From Pseudomonadota bacterium (GTDB taxonomy: Bacteria > Pseudomonadota > Alphaproteobacteria > Rhizobiales > Hyphomicrobiaceae), in contig QGVC01000047.1 in the NCBI GenBank assembly GCA_003242645.1, positions 1 through 14,821 of the forward strand: a stretch of 14,821 nt of DNA, given 5' to 3'. The notes beneath the pieces were generated by a model. The model had not been told where the DNA came from. It ran no database searches and was given only the letters and a program-made list of their open reading frames with translations. This document shows positions 13,987 through 14,821 of this stretch, in pieces (positions within the stretch are counted from its first letter, which is position 1; every line of letters begins with the position of its first letter). A program made the translations under genes and the position numbers.

Positions 13987-14445
13987 TCAGGACTTCGATG
14001 GCGGCAGGGCATAGGTCGAGGTCGCATGCGCGACCATCTCCGGGATCCCGTCGGCGTAGATTTCGGCCTCCGCGACGGCGAGCCGGCGCCCAAGCTTGAT
14101 GATGCGGGTCTTGGCGATGAGATCCGCCGGCTGGGGCCGTCTGAGAAAGTTGATGGTCATGTTCGTGGTGACCGCTTGCAGCGCAGCATCTCCTAGCTCG
14201 CCGAGCAGGGCTGCGTAGACGGAAAAGTCCGCCACCTTGAACATGGCTGGTCCGGAGATCGTCCCGCCGGGCCTGACGACCCTAGGGTCGTGGGCCATGC
14301 GGACGTGCGCGGTCATGGGGCCCAAATACTCCAACGTGACCCGGCCGTTGCCTTCGTGCACCTGGGGAAAATGCTCGTCGACAAGAGCCATGACCTCGGC
14401 GGCGGTCAGGCGCCGGCCTACGCTCCCCTCAGACGTCTTTGTCAT
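13987..14445 (-). CDS. PaaI-family hotdog thioesterase
   Basis: This 152-residue single hotdog-fold protein resembles the PaaI/YbgC-like acyl-CoA thioesterases, which hydrolyse acyl- or aryl-CoA esters in the cytoplasm. Family features are the RPGGTISGPAMFKVADFSVYAAL segment (about 58-80), where the central helix and catalytic region sit, and TTNMTINFLRRP (about 92-103), the usual beta strand before the basic patch. A GRRLAVAEAEIY strand near the C-terminus completes the set. ATG 14445 is preferred over TTG 14451; the ribosome binding site is weak (GAGA). It precedes rplM on the same strand, an order seen in Hyphomicrobiales, but rplM has its own promoter. Substrate unknown. Confidence 0.85.
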   Translation of the reverse strand: MTKTSEGSVGRRLTAAEVMALVDEHFPQVHEGNGRVTLEYLGPMTAHVRMAHDPRVVRPGGTISGPAMFKVADFSVYAALLGELGDAALQAVTTNMTINFLRRPQPADLIAKTRIIKLGRRLAVAEAEIYADGIPEMVAHATSTYALPPSKS

Positions 14446-14559
14446 TCTCAATCTCGTCTTAGTTTCGCTATGAATCCGCCGACGCGTCCGAATAGATTGG
14501 GCGTCGGGGCTGATTCCTAGCCTCGTTCGAATGTTTGGGGAATGGTGGGAGGGATGGGC

Positions 14560-14821
14560 ATGTCCACCCTGGTTCGCGCAGCAAGACTACTGACGATTAT
14601 TGCCTTCGGCTTTGCATTCGCGCTCGGCCCTGCGGCAGCACAGGATTCGGAGTTCAAGCAGATCAAGCTGACGGAGGCTCAGATCAAGGGCTTCATCGCT
14701 GCACAAGAGGATCTCAACAAGATCGCCAGTAAGCTGCAGGGGGATTCGGAGGAGCTCGACGAGAAAACGCAAGCCGAGCTCGAGGCTCTAGCGAAGAAGC
14801 ATGGGTTCGCCAGCTTTGATG
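14560..14821 (+). CDS. Secreted protein of unknown function, 3'-truncated
   Basis: An open frame runs off the right edge, with 87 complete codons visible. It begins with a Sec signal peptide: MSTLVRAARLL, a hydrophobic core, and cleavage probably after GPAAA (about residue 27). The mature part begins QDSEFKQIKLTEAQIKGFIA and is helical and highly charged. It contains LQGDSEELDEKTQAELEAL and ends KKHGFASFD. Similar exported proteins with an LTE-x-GFIAAQ/KKHGF pattern occur as uncharacterised proteins in Bradyrhizobium-like bacteria, from memory. Start 14560 is chosen because GGGAGGG (14547-14553) ends 6 nt before it; ATG 14554 abuts that sequence. It is divergent from the thioesterase. Confidence 0.75.
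   Translation, partial: MSTLVRAARLLTIIAFGFAFALGPAAAQDSEFKQIKLTEAQIKGFIAAQEDLNKIASKLQGDSEELDEKTQAELEALAKKHGFASFD

Noticed and set aside
1..14821. CRISPR arrays, insertion sequences or phage genes
   Set aside because: No regularly spaced repeats, transposase, integrase or phage structural motifs were seen on either strand.

Overview
The window is a GC-rich chromosomal segment that looks like an alphaproteobacterium of the order Hyphomicrobiales (Rhizobiales). The evidence is the gene order (D-Ala-D-Ala carboxypeptidase, tmk, holB, metG, tatD, PhnP-like hydrolase; and a PaaI thioesterase followed by rplM, rpsI and argC), a DUF2842 membrane protein, a heme A synthase of the alphaproteobacterial/mitochondrial Cox15 type, an S9 protein with an N-terminal extension, and short-form (type 2) ArgC. 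No genus is assigned.

Layout. Positions 1-6007 (+) are a tightly packed housekeeping run. It holds a 5'-truncated penicillin-binding carboxypeptidase, thymidylate kinase, DNA polymerase III delta', methionyl-tRNA synthetase, TatD nuclease and a metallo-beta-lactamase-fold hydrolase. tmk/holB and metG/tatD overlap through TGATG junctions, and tatD and the hydrolase overlap by 4 bases. Two small minus-strand genes follow: a tail-anchored-like membrane protein and a secreted Tyr/Trp/Pro-rich protein. Next come tRNA-Thr(TGT) with its own promoter and, 54 bp further on, a three-gene operon (7221-8633) for a cobalt-type enzyme of the nitrile hydratase/thiocyanate hydrolase family whose beta chain is split in two. 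A single polysaccharide co-polymerase (Wzz type) with a degenerate tyrosine-kinase domain follows. It converges on a DUF2842 gene. Heme A synthase is then read on + and converges with argC.

The right end is a minus-strand block of thioesterase, rplM, rpsI and argC. Divergent from it is a secreted protein that runs off the window.

The most interesting element lies between rpsI and argC. Just after the rpsI terminator, on the minus strand, is a promoter with a perfect TTGACA -35 box. Its predicted start site falls on the A of an ATG. That ATG opens a 21-codon ORF containing five consecutive arginine codons and two more before its stop. A GC-only hairpin with a run of seven T follows, and then argC begins 37 bp later. 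Complementary segments allow mutually exclusive pause, antiterminator and terminator hairpins. This is the layout of a ribosome-mediated attenuator, in this case sensing arginine and controlling an arginine-biosynthesis gene. It is a prediction from sequence only.
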